Shown here: positions 33,477 through 43,517 of the stretch, in pieces
Numbering within the stretch: position 1 is the first letter of the stretch
How the letters are laid out: the number at the start of each line of letters is the position of its first letter
Source: Saccharicrinis sp963666825
GTDB taxonomy: Bacteria; Bacteroidota; Bacteroidia; Bacteroidales; Marinilabiliaceae
DNA length: 64,000 bases
Direction: 5' to 3'
Assembly (NCBI GenBank): GCA_963666825.2
Contig: OY763044.2
Coordinates: 1,860,001-1,924,000 of the forward strand
Made by a program: the position numbers and the translations under genes
The notes under the pieces: model-generated
What the model was told of the DNA's origin: nothing
The model's input: the letters and a program-made list of their open reading frames with translations, nothing else
The model's database searches: none

Positions 33477-34367
33477 TTGGATATATTAATTCAGAACCTA
33501 AACAAGGTATATAAAAACAAACATCAGGCATTAAATAATGTTTCTCTTTCAATAAATTCCGGAATGTTTGGTTTACTAGGACCTAATGGGGCCGGAAAAT
33601 CTACCTTAATGAAAATTCTTGTAACCTTATTAGAGCCATCAAACGGCGTTATTAAGGTTAATGGAATGGATTTAGACAAAAACAGAAAACAAGTAAGAGC
33701 AATGATGGGGTATTTACCCCAGGATTTTCGTTTTTTCGCTAAACTTAAAACGTATGAATTTCTTGAATATGCTGCTTCTCTGGCTGGAATAAGTAATCGA
33801 CGAGAAAGAAAAAATGAAGTAGAAAGGTTACTTGAACAAGTTGGTCTTTTTGAGGTGCGAAACCGTTATGCCGGAAAGCTTTCCGGGGGTATGAAAAGAA
33901 GACTTGGTATTGCACAGGCAATTATTGGCGATCCTAAAATTGTAATAGTTGATGAACCTACAACAGGATTGGATCCAGAGGAAAGAATCAGATTCAGAAA
34001 TATATTGGCTGATTTAAGTCAAAAAGATGTTATCATCATATTATCAACCCACATTGTTGGAGATATTTCCAGTACATGTAATCAGATGGCTCTATTAAAT
34101 GAAGGACAAATACAATTTACAGGTAGTCCTAATGAGTTTTTAAAGCTTTCTGAAGGAAAGGTATGGAAAACACAAGTAAGTTTTGATGAATTAGAGAGTT
34201 TTAAAGAAAAATACCCGGTAATTACTACAATCCCAGGAGCAAATGGTTATGAAGTAGAGCTAATTTCTCCTTCTCAAAATGGTTTTTCCGGTGAAATAAT
34301 TCAACCAAATTTAGAACATGCTTATGTATATTTTATGGAATATGAATCTCAAAAGTTTAAGCAATAA
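33477..34367 (+). CDS. ABC transporter ATP-binding protein
   Basis: A 296-residue nucleotide-binding subunit, starting at TTG. It has Walker A GPNGAGKST, the Q-loop YLPQDF, signature LSGGMKRRLGIAQ, Walker B VIVDEPTTGLDP and H-loop STHIVGDIS. A C-terminal extension of about 70 residues follows. It is strikingly like the ATPase fused to the RND protein encoded downstream (shared ERIRFRN, EFLEYAA/EFLDYMA, STHI.(E/G)DISS.CN), so the two are paralogues within one operon. Its stop overlaps the ATG of the ABC-2 permease fusion by one base, which makes that protein its likely partner. Confidence 0.93.
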   Translation: MDILIQNLNKVYKNKHQALNNVSLSINSGMFGLLGPNGAGKSTLMKILVTLLEPSNGVIKVNGMDLDKNRKQVRAMMGYLPQDFRFFAKLKTYEFLEYAASLAGISNRRERKNEVERLLEQVGLFEVRNRYAGKLSGGMKRRLGIAQAIIGDPKIVIVDEPTTGLDPEERIRFRNILADLSQKDVIIILSTHIVGDISSTCNQMALLNEGQIQFTGSPNEFLKLSEGKVWKTQVSFDELESFKEKYPVITTIPGANGYEVELISPSQNGFSGEIIQPNLEHAYVYFMEYESQKFKQ

Positions 34368-37300
34368 TGACTCTCAATAATCCTATCTCAACTGTCGCAA
34401 AATTTGAAGTAAAAACATTACTTAGAAGTTGGTTTTTCAGAATTTTTTCTGGAATTGTTATCGCTATAATTGTCTTTTTTAATATAATGGCTGCTACAGA
34501 AGTGGGGCAAGCCGGGTGGTCAGGTAGAATGCTAGCTGGAGGTTTACCTTACATGAACCTTTATATATTAAATATAGTACAGTCAATAATTGCGGTATTT
34601 CTCTCTAGCGATTTTTTAAGTCGTGACAAAAAATTAGATACAACTGAAGTTATATACGTAAGAGATATGTCTAACTTTCAATATGTAATTGGAAAGACGT
34701 TAGGTATTCTTTATGTTTTTGGAGGATTAAATCTATTAGTACTTCTCTTTACGTTTATTATGAACTTTATTAGTCCGGATGCCGGATTTAATTTGTTTAC
34801 ATATCTAATTTATCCTTTTATTATATCCCTGCCTACCTTAATATTTGTTTTAGGTATTTCATTTCTTGTAATGCAATTTGTAAGAAATCAAGCTATCACT
34901 TTCATATTAATTTTGGGATATATCGCTTTTGAGTTATTCTATTTACAAGGTGACCAATATGGACTATGGGATTTCTTAGGATTTTACACACCTATGGCAT
35001 ATTCATCATATGTAGGTTTAGGTAACCTCAGTCAGTTGTTATTTATACGTGGAGGATATTTACTTTTAGGAATAAGTCTAATCTTATTCACTATTTATAA
35101 ATTACCCAGATTATCGCAAACAAGGATTGGTAAAAGATTAATTTTAATTCCTGCTAGTATTCTGTTAATCATCTCTGTAGGCTCATTTTTATTCTTTGTA
35201 TTATCAAAAGTTAATAATGAAAATAAAATAGCAGAGCAAAAAGAGATTGAAAAAGGATTACCAATTGTTGCTGGATACAAAATTGTTCACTACGATATTG
35301 AACTGGAACAGAATGGAAATATAATAAAGGGTACACATAAATTTACAGTATCTAAAAATAGTACAAACGATACATGGCCTAAAGATCTACAATTTTATTT
35401 CAATACTGGTTTAAATATTTCAAATGTTACAATCGATGGATCTGCAGTAGATTTTTCACGAAATCTTAGCATTATTTCTATCCATTCCGATAATATTAAA
35501 AAGGATACCTGTATAATTCAGTTAAATTATACAGGTACCCCCAATGATGACTTATCCTATTTTAATATTGATAAAGAAAAAAGGCAAGCATTACAAAGAC
35601 TAGATCCATTATTAGCTGCAAAACGATCAGTATTTGTTTCAGATCACTATTTGTTATTAACCAAAGAATCATTTTGGTATCCAATAGTTGCAGAACGAAA
35701 TGCTTTTAGGATAAATAACTTTTTCACCAGTGAAATAAGTATAAAGGGTAATGGTGATTTTAATTATTTAACTCAGGGAAATCAGCATAATAGTAATGAT
35801 TGGAGTGTATTTGAAGGTGATGCTCAATATGCTAAATTAAGTATTGTTGGAGGTGACTTTATATCAAAAACTTTAGATGTGGATTCTGTTAAATTTGGAA
35901 TCCGAATTAAGCAGGGAAATACATTCTATGAAAAATATTTTGAAAATATTTCAGATACATTACCCTCTTTAATAAAAACATTAAAAAATGATTACGAGAG
36001 AAATCTTGGATTAAAATATCCTTATAAACGCCTTACGTTTGTTGAAGTTCCTGTTCACTTTAAAAGTTATTTTAGAGGATGGTCTTTAAGCAATGAAAAT
36101 ACTCAGCCAGAAATGGTATTTGTTCCGGAAGCAGGTGCTGGTATTTATCAATTTAACCTGGCAAATTCCATAAAAAGAGAAAAGGATAGAGCCAAAAGAG
36201 ATAACAGAGAATTATTGCCCAAAGAAATGGAAACTAACTTATTTGTTAACCTTGTTGGAAATACATTTAGTCAACCAAGTGGGCGTGGAGGATTCTTTGG
36301 ATTTCGTAATGACGTAGGGAGATCTTTAAGTAGCTGGAGCCCCTATTCGCTATTTCCACTATTTTATAATTACTCCTTTGCTATAGAGGAAACTGATTTG
36401 CCATTTTTAAACATGAGCTTGGAATCTTACATGATATCTCGTATTAACAGCTCGTTTAATAGATTTGGAGATTTATCCGGAAACGATAAATCAATTCTGT
36501 TTTTGAAAAAGAATAAGAAAAAGCTGGTTGATTTAGTAGATGAAGAAAACCTTTTAGTTAGCATTGGTGATATAATGCTAAGTATAGGTAACAGACAGTT
36601 TGCCCTTGCTCAACAAAAGATAGGAGTTGATAATTTTAGCAGCTTTATAGATAGTTTATTGAAGGTAAATATAGGAAAAGTTATTCCTGAACTTGAAATC
36701 AACAAGGTTGTTGAAGTTGAAGGTGATGCTCATAAAAATCAAATTCCCGGAGATATTAAATTACCTGCATTTCTTTTTGGAGATACTAATGTTTATGAAT
36801 TTACAAATGATAATAAAAAAAGTTATTATATAAGTATTGAAGTTGCTAATCATGGTGAAGCAGATGGTTTAATTAAAGCTTCGGTTTTTGGTGGAGGCAG
36901 AGGAAACAGAGGAGGAGGAGGACCAGGTGGAGGTCCCGGAGGACCACCTCCAGGAGGTGGTGGTATGAATGCCTCATTCGAAGATTTATATTTTATACCT
37001 AAAGGGGAAAATACAAAGATTGGGATTATTATAAGCAATGCACCTCGCATGATGACTCTTCATACTTTTCTTTCCCAGAATGTTCCTTCTGATATGCGAA
37101 TATCATTGGCTGATTTTACTGAGGCTCCTGCAGGATTACAAACTTTTAGCGGAGTTAAAGTGATTGATAAAGAAATAAAATTACTTAGAAAAGGTGAGAT
37201 TATAGTTGATAATGAAGATGAAGGCTTTTCTGTTCTTAATACAAAGGGAAGAAAGACACTAAGAGATTATGTTCAGGAATGGAATGAAAATAACGTAGAC

Positions 37301-37738
37301 GAAAGCGAATTTGAGTACAAGACAATGTATCCTTGGAATCCAGCAGAAAAATGGACTCCTGTATTAAATAGTTCGTATTTTGGAAAATATACCAAATCAT
37401 ATGTGTATAAAGAATCAGGTGATGGAAATGCAAAAGCCAAATTTGTTGCTCAATTACCAGAAAGCGGTCGATATAATGTATATGCTATGCTTCCTTCAAA
37501 AAGAATGGGATCTTTTGGTAGACCTGGGAGAGATAATTCTCAAAAGGGTAGTCAGACCTATACAATTTATCATGATGATGGAACAGATGATGTGGAAGTT
37601 GATATAGATAGTGATTCTGAAGAATGGGCATTTTTAGGAGAGTTTTATTTCTCTGATGGAGAGGCTGTTGTTGAATTATCAGATAAAAGTGAACGACGAG
37701 TTGTAATAGCTGATGCTATAAAGTGGGTTAAACTATAA
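34367..37738 (+). CDS. ABC-2 permease fused to a degenerate M1-peptidase-like region and a golvesin-like domain
   Basis: A 1123-residue fusion. Residues 1-285 contain about six membrane helices of an ABC-2 permease. From about 295, YKIVHYDIELEQNGNIIKG begins a beta-rich region like the N-terminal part of M1 aminopeptidases. YKRLTFVEVPVHF and QPEMVFVPEAG resemble the approach to the zinc site, but no HExxH follows; NLVGNTF stands where it would be expected. A Gly/Pro-rich linker lies near 841-868. Residues about 1000-1123 resemble golvesin-type C-terminal domains (RYNVYAMLPS, VVIADAIKWVKL). It should sit in the inner membrane with a large periplasmic part, paired with the ATPase upstream. Confidence 0.8.
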   Translation: MTLNNPISTVAKFEVKTLLRSWFFRIFSGIVIAIIVFFNIMAATEVGQAGWSGRMLAGGLPYMNLYILNIVQSIIAVFLSSDFLSRDKKLDTTEVIYVRDMSNFQYVIGKTLGILYVFGGLNLLVLLFTFIMNFISPDAGFNLFTYLIYPFIISLPTLIFVLGISFLVMQFVRNQAITFILILGYIAFELFYLQGDQYGLWDFLGFYTPMAYSSYVGLGNLSQLLFIRGGYLLLGISLILFTIYKLPRLSQTRIGKRLILIPASILLIISVGSFLFFVLSKVNNENKIAEQKEIEKGLPIVAGYKIVHYDIELEQNGNIIKGTHKFTVSKNSTNDTWPKDLQFYFNTGLNISNVTIDGSAVDFSRNLSIISIHSDNIKKDTCIIQLNYTGTPNDDLSYFNIDKEKRQALQRLDPLLAAKRSVFVSDHYLLLTKESFWYPIVAERNAFRINNFFTSEISIKGNGDFNYLTQGNQHNSNDWSVFEGDAQYAKLSIVGGDFISKTLDVDSVKFGIRIKQGNTFYEKYFENISDTLPSLIKTLKNDYERNLGLKYPYKRLTFVEVPVHFKSYFRGWSLSNENTQPEMVFVPEAGAGIYQFNLANSIKREKDRAKRDNRELLPKEMETNLFVNLVGNTFSQPSGRGGFFGFRNDVGRSLSSWSPYSLFPLFYNYSFAIEETDLPFLNMSLESYMISRINSSFNRFGDLSGNDKSILFLKKNKKKLVDLVDEENLLVSIGDIMLSIGNRQFALAQQKIGVDNFSSFIDSLLKVNIGKVIPELEINKVVEVEGDAHKNQIPGDIKLPAFLFGDTNVYEFTNDNKKSYYISIEVANHGEADGLIKASVFGGGRGNRGGGGPGGGPGGPPPGGGGMNASFEDLYFIPKGENTKIGIIISNAPRMMTLHTFLSQNVPSDMRISLADFTEAPAGLQTFSGVKVIDKEIKLLRKGEIIVDNEDEGFSVLNTKGRKTLRDYVQEWNENNVDESEFEYKTMYPWNPAEKWTPVLNSSYFGKYTKSYVYKESGDGNAKAKFVAQLPESGRYNVYAMLPSKRMGSFGRPGRDNSQKGSQTYTIYHDDGTDDVEVDIDSDSEEWAFLGEFYFSDGEAVVELSDKSERRVVIADAIKWVKL

Positions 37739-37775
37739 ATTGTATCAAAATTAAATCCTTATATCTATTATAGAA

Positions 37776-39257
37776 ATGAACATTAAATTATTAAGATTAT
37801 ATTCCTTTCTTTCTCTATTAATTGTTTCTACGTATGGTTATAGCCAAAGGGTTATGTCATTACAACAGGCCTTGGAGCAAGCTTTTACTTCTAGCCCAAG
37901 AATGAAAGAGGTTAGGTTATCATTAGAGCAAAGTGAGCAAAACTTAAAAGCTTCAAGAGCTGCGTTAAAATCGAATTTTAGTTTGAATTTTACTCCTATT
38001 GAGTATTCAAAAACAAGAGAGTTTAATAGTCAGCTATCGCAATGGTATACTGTAGAAGATTATACCAGCTTGGGAAATTTAAATATAACACAACCCATTT
38101 TGCTTACTGATGGGTCTATTTCCCTGAACAATACATTTAGTTATGTAGAAAATACAAGTACAAGTAGTTTGGGAACATCTGGTTTTGATGGTTTTACGAA
38201 TAGTTTAAGCTTGCAGTTGGATCAGCCATTATTTACGTATAACAGAACAAAACAAGAGCTAAAATCGCTTGAATTGGCTTACGAAAACTCGTCTTTAAAC
38301 TATGCTTTGCAGATGTTGACTGTAGAAAACAATGTTACTCAGGCTTTTTATCTGGTTTATCAATCACAAATGGAATACAATGTTGCCAAAGAAGAATATG
38401 AAAACAGGGTAAAGAGTCATGAAATCATTAAAAATAAAGTAGAGGGAGGATTGGTTGCCAGAGAAGAACTATATCAATCAGAATTAGATTTATTATCAAG
38501 TAAATCTACCATGCAAAATGCTGAGGTTAGCTTTGAAAATAATAAAGATAACTTTAAACAAATGCTCGGTATTCCTCTTGATGAACAGATTATGGTTTTA
38601 GCTGATATATCTATTACACCTATTGACATTGATTTAAAAAAGGCCATTGATAATGGTTTGAAAAGCCGAATGGAGATTCGTCAAAGAGAGATTGAAATAG
38701 AGGAGGGGCAATTTGATTTAATTCAAACAAATGCCGAAAATGAATTTAAAGGCGAATTAAGTTTATCTCTGGGATTATTTGGACAAAACGAAAATGTATC
38801 AAATGTATTTCAGGATCAGACAAATAGTCAAGGAATTTCATTTGGTTTAACAGTTCCTTTATGGGATTGGGGCGAAAAGAAAGCCAAATTAAAAGCAACT
38901 AAAGCTAGTCTTGAAATGAGTCAGAATAATTACGATGATGAGATTATTGATATCAAATTAAATATCAGACAAGTATACAGAAGTTTAAATAATCAATTAA
39001 TTCAGGTTGAGATATCCAGAAAAACTGTGGAAAACGCAGAATTGACTTACGAAATTAATCTTGAAAAATATAGAAATGGAGATTTAACAAGTATGGATTT
39101 AAATCTGGTTCAAAATCAGTTAACCCAAAGTAAAAATGATTTAACTAATGCTATTATTGATTATAAACTCGAGTTATTAAATATGAAGATACAATCGATG
39201 TATGATTTCGAGAAAGATGAGTCAGTTACTCCTAAATTAAGTCCTAATAAAAAGTAA
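37776..39257 (+). CDS. TolC-like outer membrane efflux protein
   Basis: A 493-residue outer membrane channel with a signal peptide ending near GYSQ. Two long coiled-coil repeats (ALEQAFTSSPRMKEVRLSLEQ and the matching half from about 285) and an aromatic/Ser-rich strand segment fit the OEP family. The C-terminal YRNGDLTSMDLNLVQNQLTQ is typical. It follows the ABC-2 fusion by 37 bases and precedes the adaptor and RND genes, giving the usual tripartite set. It would be the exit duct for the RND pumps, and perhaps for the ABC modules too. Confidence 0.92.
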   Translation: MNIKLLRLYSFLSLLIVSTYGYSQRVMSLQQALEQAFTSSPRMKEVRLSLEQSEQNLKASRAALKSNFSLNFTPIEYSKTREFNSQLSQWYTVEDYTSLGNLNITQPILLTDGSISLNNTFSYVENTSTSSLGTSGFDGFTNSLSLQLDQPLFTYNRTKQELKSLELAYENSSLNYALQMLTVENNVTQAFYLVYQSQMEYNVAKEEYENRVKSHEIIKNKVEGGLVAREELYQSELDLLSSKSTMQNAEVSFENNKDNFKQMLGIPLDEQIMVLADISITPIDIDLKKAIDNGLKSRMEIRQREIEIEEGQFDLIQTNAENEFKGELSLSLGLFGQNENVSNVFQDQTNSQGISFGLTVPLWDWGEKKAKLKATKASLEMSQNNYDDEIIDIKLNIRQVYRSLNNQLIQVEISRKTVENAELTYEINLEKYRNGDLTSMDLNLVQNQLTQSKNDLTNAIIDYKLELLNMKIQSMYDFEKDESVTPKLSPNKK

Positions 39258-39272
39258 ATTATTTAATTTTTC

Positions 39273-39298
39273 GTGAATTTAAATATTCGATAATTCAC
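39273..39298. repeat. Small inverted repeat upstream of the adaptor gene
   Basis: GTGAATT (39273-39279) and AATTCAC (39292-39298) form 7-bp arms around 12 bases in the 73-base gap between the TolC and adaptor genes. It could be a processing hairpin. Confidence 0.3.
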
Positions 39299-39330
39299 TC
39301 GTATTCTGAAATAAGAAAAAAATTAAACCT

Positions 39331-40386
39331 ATGAAATATAATAATCTGATACTATTGTGTTTAAGCACTCTGTTATTTGCCTGTAATAGTCAGGATCAAA
39401 GTTTTAACGTTGATGTAGAAGTGCCTGTGACAGTTCAGGAAATAAAAAAAGATAATATTCAGGAAGTGTTTACAGCTACAGGAACAATTCAATCTGAATA
39501 TGCTGTTACATTACAATCTGAAGCAGAAGGTGATTATAGTCTGCAAGTAAATCCAAGAACTGGCAGGAAATATAAAATGGGTGACATCATTAAAAAAGGT
39601 GACTTAATTATTGTTCTTAAGAATGCTGAATATGAGAATGATGTAAATATAGAAGGCGCTAAAATTGATTTAGATATTTCAAAGATGGAATATGAAAAAC
39701 AAGTAGCTCTATATGAAAAGGGGGGAGCTACAATGCGTGAAAAAGTTGATGCTCAAAAAACACTGGTAACAGCAGAAAAAACATATCAAAATGCTGAGTT
39801 AAGTTTAGCTAAACTATCCGTAAAGTCGCCATTTGATGGTGTAATTACAGATATTCCATATTTCTCTCAGGGCGTAAAAATTAGCCAGGGAGAAGAAATA
39901 CTGCAGATAATGAGTTATAAAGAAATGGTGATGGATTTAATGTTACCAGAAAGTCAAATAGGTAAAGTATCATTAAATCAGGAAGCTTTCATAACTAATT
40001 ATTCGTTGCCTGAAGATACTTTGCTAGGTCAGTTAAAAGAAATATCTCCAGCCATTGATGAAGATTCTAGAACATTTAAAGGGAGAGTTTATATCACTAA
40101 TGATAACATGAAATTACGCCCTGGTATGTTTGTTAAAGCAGACATTATTGTAGATAGCAAGGATAGTGTTATTGTAATTCCTAAAGATGCCATACAAGCA
40201 AGAGATAATGGAAAAGCTGTTTTTATAGCAAGGGGTGATCAGGCAAATGAAAGAATGATTACAACGGGTATGGAAAATGAGGGCATGATTGAAGTTGTAT
40301 CAGGATTAAATGAAGAGGAAAGGTTAATTATTAAAGGATACGAGACATTAAAGAATCGCTCTAAAATTAAGATACTTAATAAGTAA
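39331..40386 (+). CDS. RND-type periplasmic adaptor, lipoprotein
   Basis: A 351-residue membrane fusion protein. The signal peptide ends in TLLFACNSQ, a lipobox with Cys18, so it is lipid-anchored to the inner membrane. Family blocks are TGTIQSEYAVTLQSEAEG, a barrel-sandwich lipoyl half (SPFDGVITDIPYFSQGVKISQG), a short coiled hairpin, and GMFVKADIIVDSKDSVIVIPKDAI followed by a GLNEEERLIIKG membrane-proximal domain. It is the only adaptor of the locus although two RND permeases follow, so it must serve both or one must lack a dedicated adaptor. A small inverted repeat precedes the gene. Confidence 0.93.
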   Translation: MKYNNLILLCLSTLLFACNSQDQSFNVDVEVPVTVQEIKKDNIQEVFTATGTIQSEYAVTLQSEAEGDYSLQVNPRTGRKYKMGDIIKKGDLIIVLKNAEYENDVNIEGAKIDLDISKMEYEKQVALYEKGGATMREKVDAQKTLVTAEKTYQNAELSLAKLSVKSPFDGVITDIPYFSQGVKISQGEEILQIMSYKEMVMDLMLPESQIGKVSLNQEAFITNYSLPEDTLLGQLKEISPAIDEDSRTFKGRVYITNDNMKLRPGMFVKADIIVDSKDSVIVIPKDAIQARDNGKAVFIARGDQANERMITTGMENEGMIEVVSGLNEEERLIIKGYETLKNRSKIKILNK

Positions 40387-40397
40387 CACTATAATTT

Positions 40398-43300
40398 ATG
40401 AAAAAACTCGCGCAGTTTTCAGTTAGCTATCCGGTAACTGTTGCAATGATAATATTAGGAATTGTTTTATTAGGTATTATTTCTTTTTCTCGTTTAGGAA
40501 CAGATTTATTTCCGGATTTAAATAATCCAAAAATTGTTGTCGAAATTGAATCAGGAGAAAGACCTCCGGAGGAATTAGAAAAACAATTCGTTGAAAACAT
40601 GGAGAACACCATAATTCGACAAAGTGGTGTTGTAAACGTAAGTTCTGTAAGCAAGGTAGGTACTGCTCAAATTGACGTAGAATATAATTGGGATCAGGAT
40701 ATGGATGAAGCATTTCTTGATTTACAGAAAGCCCTTACTACATATAGTCAGAATGAGGATATAGATGAATTAAATATCTATAGAAACGATCCTAATGCAT
40801 CTCCAATAATGCTGGCTGCAGTTTCAAATCCTGCAATTACTGATATGGATGACCTGCGTAAAATTGCAGAAAACTACATCAGAAACGAGTTGATTCGATT
40901 GGATGGAATTGCGGATGTCCGCTTATCAGGAGATGAAACCAAAGAAATAATCATTGAGACTAATCCATACATTTTAGAATCTCATAACATCACATCTTCA
41001 TCAATTATAAGTAAGATAGAAAGTTATAATCAAAATGTTTCTGGTGGATCTATTGAAGAGCTTGGTCAAAAGTATACGATCAAAGGAGTTAGTATTTATA
41101 AATCCACTGATGATTTAGGAAAACTTGTTGTTGGTACTACAATACAAGAAGATGAAGATGGATCAAGTGTAGAAGTTCCTCTTCTTTTAAAGAATGTAGC
41201 TTCAATCAATTATAAAAACGAAGATCCAACTAATATTGTAAGATTAAATGGAAAAAGGTGTATTGGTTTATCTATTTATAAAGAAACAAAATACAATACA
41301 GTTAGTGCTATTGAAAAACTAAATGAAGGTTTTGAGAAGATACAAAAGGCTTTACCTGGTTATGAATTTACAGTTATTAAAAATCAGGGTAAATTTATTG
41401 ATGATGCTATATCCGAAGTTGAAGACAGTGCCATTATAGGGATCATATTTGCTGTAATCATTCTTTTTGTATTCTTACGCAGAGTAGGTACAACGTTTAT
41501 TGTAAGTATCTCCATTCCAATTTCTATAGTTGCCACATTTAACCTGATGTATTTTAATGGTTTGACATTAAATATTATGACATTAGGAGGACTTGCTTTA
41601 GGCGCAGGTATGTTGGTAGATAATGCCATAATTGTAGTAGAAAATATATTTAGTTTATTAGAGCAAGGCATAGGTATACGAAAAGCAGCTATTGAAGGAA
41701 CAGCAAAAGTTGGAGGTGCCTTGGTTGCTTCAACATTAACTACAATTGTTGTTTTTCTTCCAATAATATATCTGCATGGAGCATCTGGTGAATTATTCAA
41801 GGATCAAGCCTGGACGGTAGCATTTTCATTACTTTCTTCACTTTTTGTAGCCATATTAATCATTCCTGTTTTAAGTGTATATATATTAGGAAAGAAGGCT
41901 GAAGCTATAGTTCCTAAAGAAAGAAGTTACAAGAAATATAATTCCTTCCTGATTAAGGCGCTTGATAAAAGATATCTGGTTATTGGATTAGCGTTTCTAT
42001 TAGTTTTAGGTGCATATTTTTCCATTTCGCTGATTGGTAGTGAATTTATGCCTACTGCACAAACAAAAGAATTTTCAATTGAAGCAACACTGCCTTCGGG
42101 AACCAATCTAAATCGAACCTCTTCTACTTTAGAAAATATGGAGAAGATGATCCAATCATCCTTCAGTGAGCATATTGAAAATATATACACTCATGCCGGA
42201 CCGGAGTCTTCATCCGAAAGTTCAGAGGAAAGCGTATTTGATGGAGAAAACACAGGATATATTAAGTTAATTCTGAATGATGAAACCAGCTTATCAACTA
42301 CAGAAATAATACCTGTTTTAAACCAGATGTTTAGTGGTATTCCTAATTTAGAATTGGAGTATATACAGGATGAAACTGCTTTACAAGAGATTTTAGGAAG
42401 TGAATCGGCTCCTGTTATGATTGAAGTGATTGGTGAAGATTTGAATGAATTGGATAGCTTAACAGATAAAGTTTTTGCCCTGTTAAAAGATGATGCTAAT
42501 TTATATAATGTTAAAAGCTCTTTTGAAACAGGTGTACCGGAAGTGAACATTGAAATTGACAGATACAGAGCCGGATTGTTTGATATTGATGCTTCAAGTA
42601 TAATTAGTCAGTTAAAGGAGTTTTTAATGGGTAAGGATGCCGGAAGTATTGAAAGCAATGGTGAGCTGACAGATATTACATTGAAAATGCCTGATTATCC
42701 ACTAAAAGATCTGAATAATTTCGTGATTGAAAATGGTGATTCAGAATACCGCTTAGGTGAGTTAGCTAAAATCTCGATCGGAAACTCATCAAAAGAAGTT
42801 ATTCGTGATAATCAAAATAGAGTTGGTAGAATAACGGCTCATATCAGAGGTGATATTGCTATAGATAAATTGACCAATAAAATTGAAAATAAATTATTGC
42901 AAATAGATTTTCCTCAGGGATATAAATATCAAATTAAAGGGGATGAATTAAAGCGTAAAGAGTCTTTTGGAAGCTTATCTTTTGCATTAATTCTTTCTGT
43001 AATTTTGGTATATATGGTTATGGCTTCGCAGTTTGAATCCTTATTGCATCCGTTTACTATTCTATTAACCATACCATTAGCCGGAGTAGGTGCTATAGCT
43101 GCATTTTTAATTCTAGGTAAATCATTAAATATTATGGCTTATATAGGTTTGGTAATGTTAGCCGGTATTGCTGTAAATGATTCCATCATCCTCGTTGATG
43201 CAATAAATCAACTGAAACGAGAAGGGATAAAATTAAAAGATGCCATTATTAGAGCGGCAAACTCCAGATTAAGACCAATATTAATGACAAGTTTAACTAC

Positions 43301-43481
43301 AATTTTAGGATTACTTCCTTTAACCATCGGTTTTGGTGAAAGTGCAGCTATCAGGTCATCGATGGCTATTGCAGTGATTGGAGGATTAGTCACTTCAACT
43401 TTGTTGACCTTAGTTGTAATACCTTGTCTTTATTACATTTTTGAAGAGATATTAAGAGGGAAAAAACTGAGAAATGAGTAA
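40398..43481 (+). CDS. RND-family efflux permease (HAE-type)
   Basis: A 1027-residue proton-driven inner membrane pump with the standard layout: helix 1, a large periplasmic loop, helices 2-7 (about 335-540), a second periplasmic loop, and helices 8-12. Asp408 in GMLVDNAIIVVENI aligns with the proton-relay aspartates of AcrB, followed here by Asn. Heavy-metal RND pumps have DFGxxVDGAVVxVEN at this place, so this is a hydrophobe/drug-type (HAE) pump. The gene starts 11 bases after the adaptor and is followed by a second RND gene, suggesting a heteromeric pump like MdtBC. Confidence 0.94.
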   Translation: MKKLAQFSVSYPVTVAMIILGIVLLGIISFSRLGTDLFPDLNNPKIVVEIESGERPPEELEKQFVENMENTIIRQSGVVNVSSVSKVGTAQIDVEYNWDQDMDEAFLDLQKALTTYSQNEDIDELNIYRNDPNASPIMLAAVSNPAITDMDDLRKIAENYIRNELIRLDGIADVRLSGDETKEIIIETNPYILESHNITSSSIISKIESYNQNVSGGSIEELGQKYTIKGVSIYKSTDDLGKLVVGTTIQEDEDGSSVEVPLLLKNVASINYKNEDPTNIVRLNGKRCIGLSIYKETKYNTVSAIEKLNEGFEKIQKALPGYEFTVIKNQGKFIDDAISEVEDSAIIGIIFAVIILFVFLRRVGTTFIVSISIPISIVATFNLMYFNGLTLNIMTLGGLALGAGMLVDNAIIVVENIFSLLEQGIGIRKAAIEGTAKVGGALVASTLTTIVVFLPIIYLHGASGELFKDQAWTVAFSLLSSLFVAILIIPVLSVYILGKKAEAIVPKERSYKKYNSFLIKALDKRYLVIGLAFLLVLGAYFSISLIGSEFMPTAQTKEFSIEATLPSGTNLNRTSSTLENMEKMIQSSFSEHIENIYTHAGPESSSESSEESVFDGENTGYIKLILNDETSLSTTEIIPVLNQMFSGIPNLELEYIQDETALQEILGSESAPVMIEVIGEDLNELDSLTDKVFALLKDDANLYNVKSSFETGVPEVNIEIDRYRAGLFDIDASSIISQLKEFLMGKDAGSIESNGELTDITLKMPDYPLKDLNNFVIENGDSEYRLGELAKISIGNSSKEVIRDNQNRVGRITAHIRGDIAIDKLTNKIENKLLQIDFPQGYKYQIKGDELKRKESFGSLSFALILSVILVYMVMASQFESLLHPFTILLTIPLAGVGAIAAFLILGKSLNIMAYIGLVMLAGIAVNDSIILVDAINQLKREGIKLKDAIIRAANSRLRPILMTSLTTILGLLPLTIGFGESAAIRSSMAIAVIGGLVTSTLLTLVVIPCLYYIFEEILRGKKLRNE

Positions 43482-43517
43482 CAAATTATCTCTTCTAAAA
43501 CTTCTTAGCTAAGAATT

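Noticed and set aside
36850..37050. Proline-rich ORF antisense to the ABC-2 fusion gene
   Set aside because: The proline run is just the complement of the Gly-rich linker codons.
41384..41800. 138-codon ORF antisense to the first RND gene
   Set aside because: It lies wholly inside a well-supported RND gene, with low-complexity composition expected of a shadow frame.
40398..43481. Heavy-metal (CusA/CzcA) type RND pump
   Set aside because: Helix 4 reads GMLVDNAIIVVEN, not the heavy-metal signature DFGxxVDGAVVxVEN.
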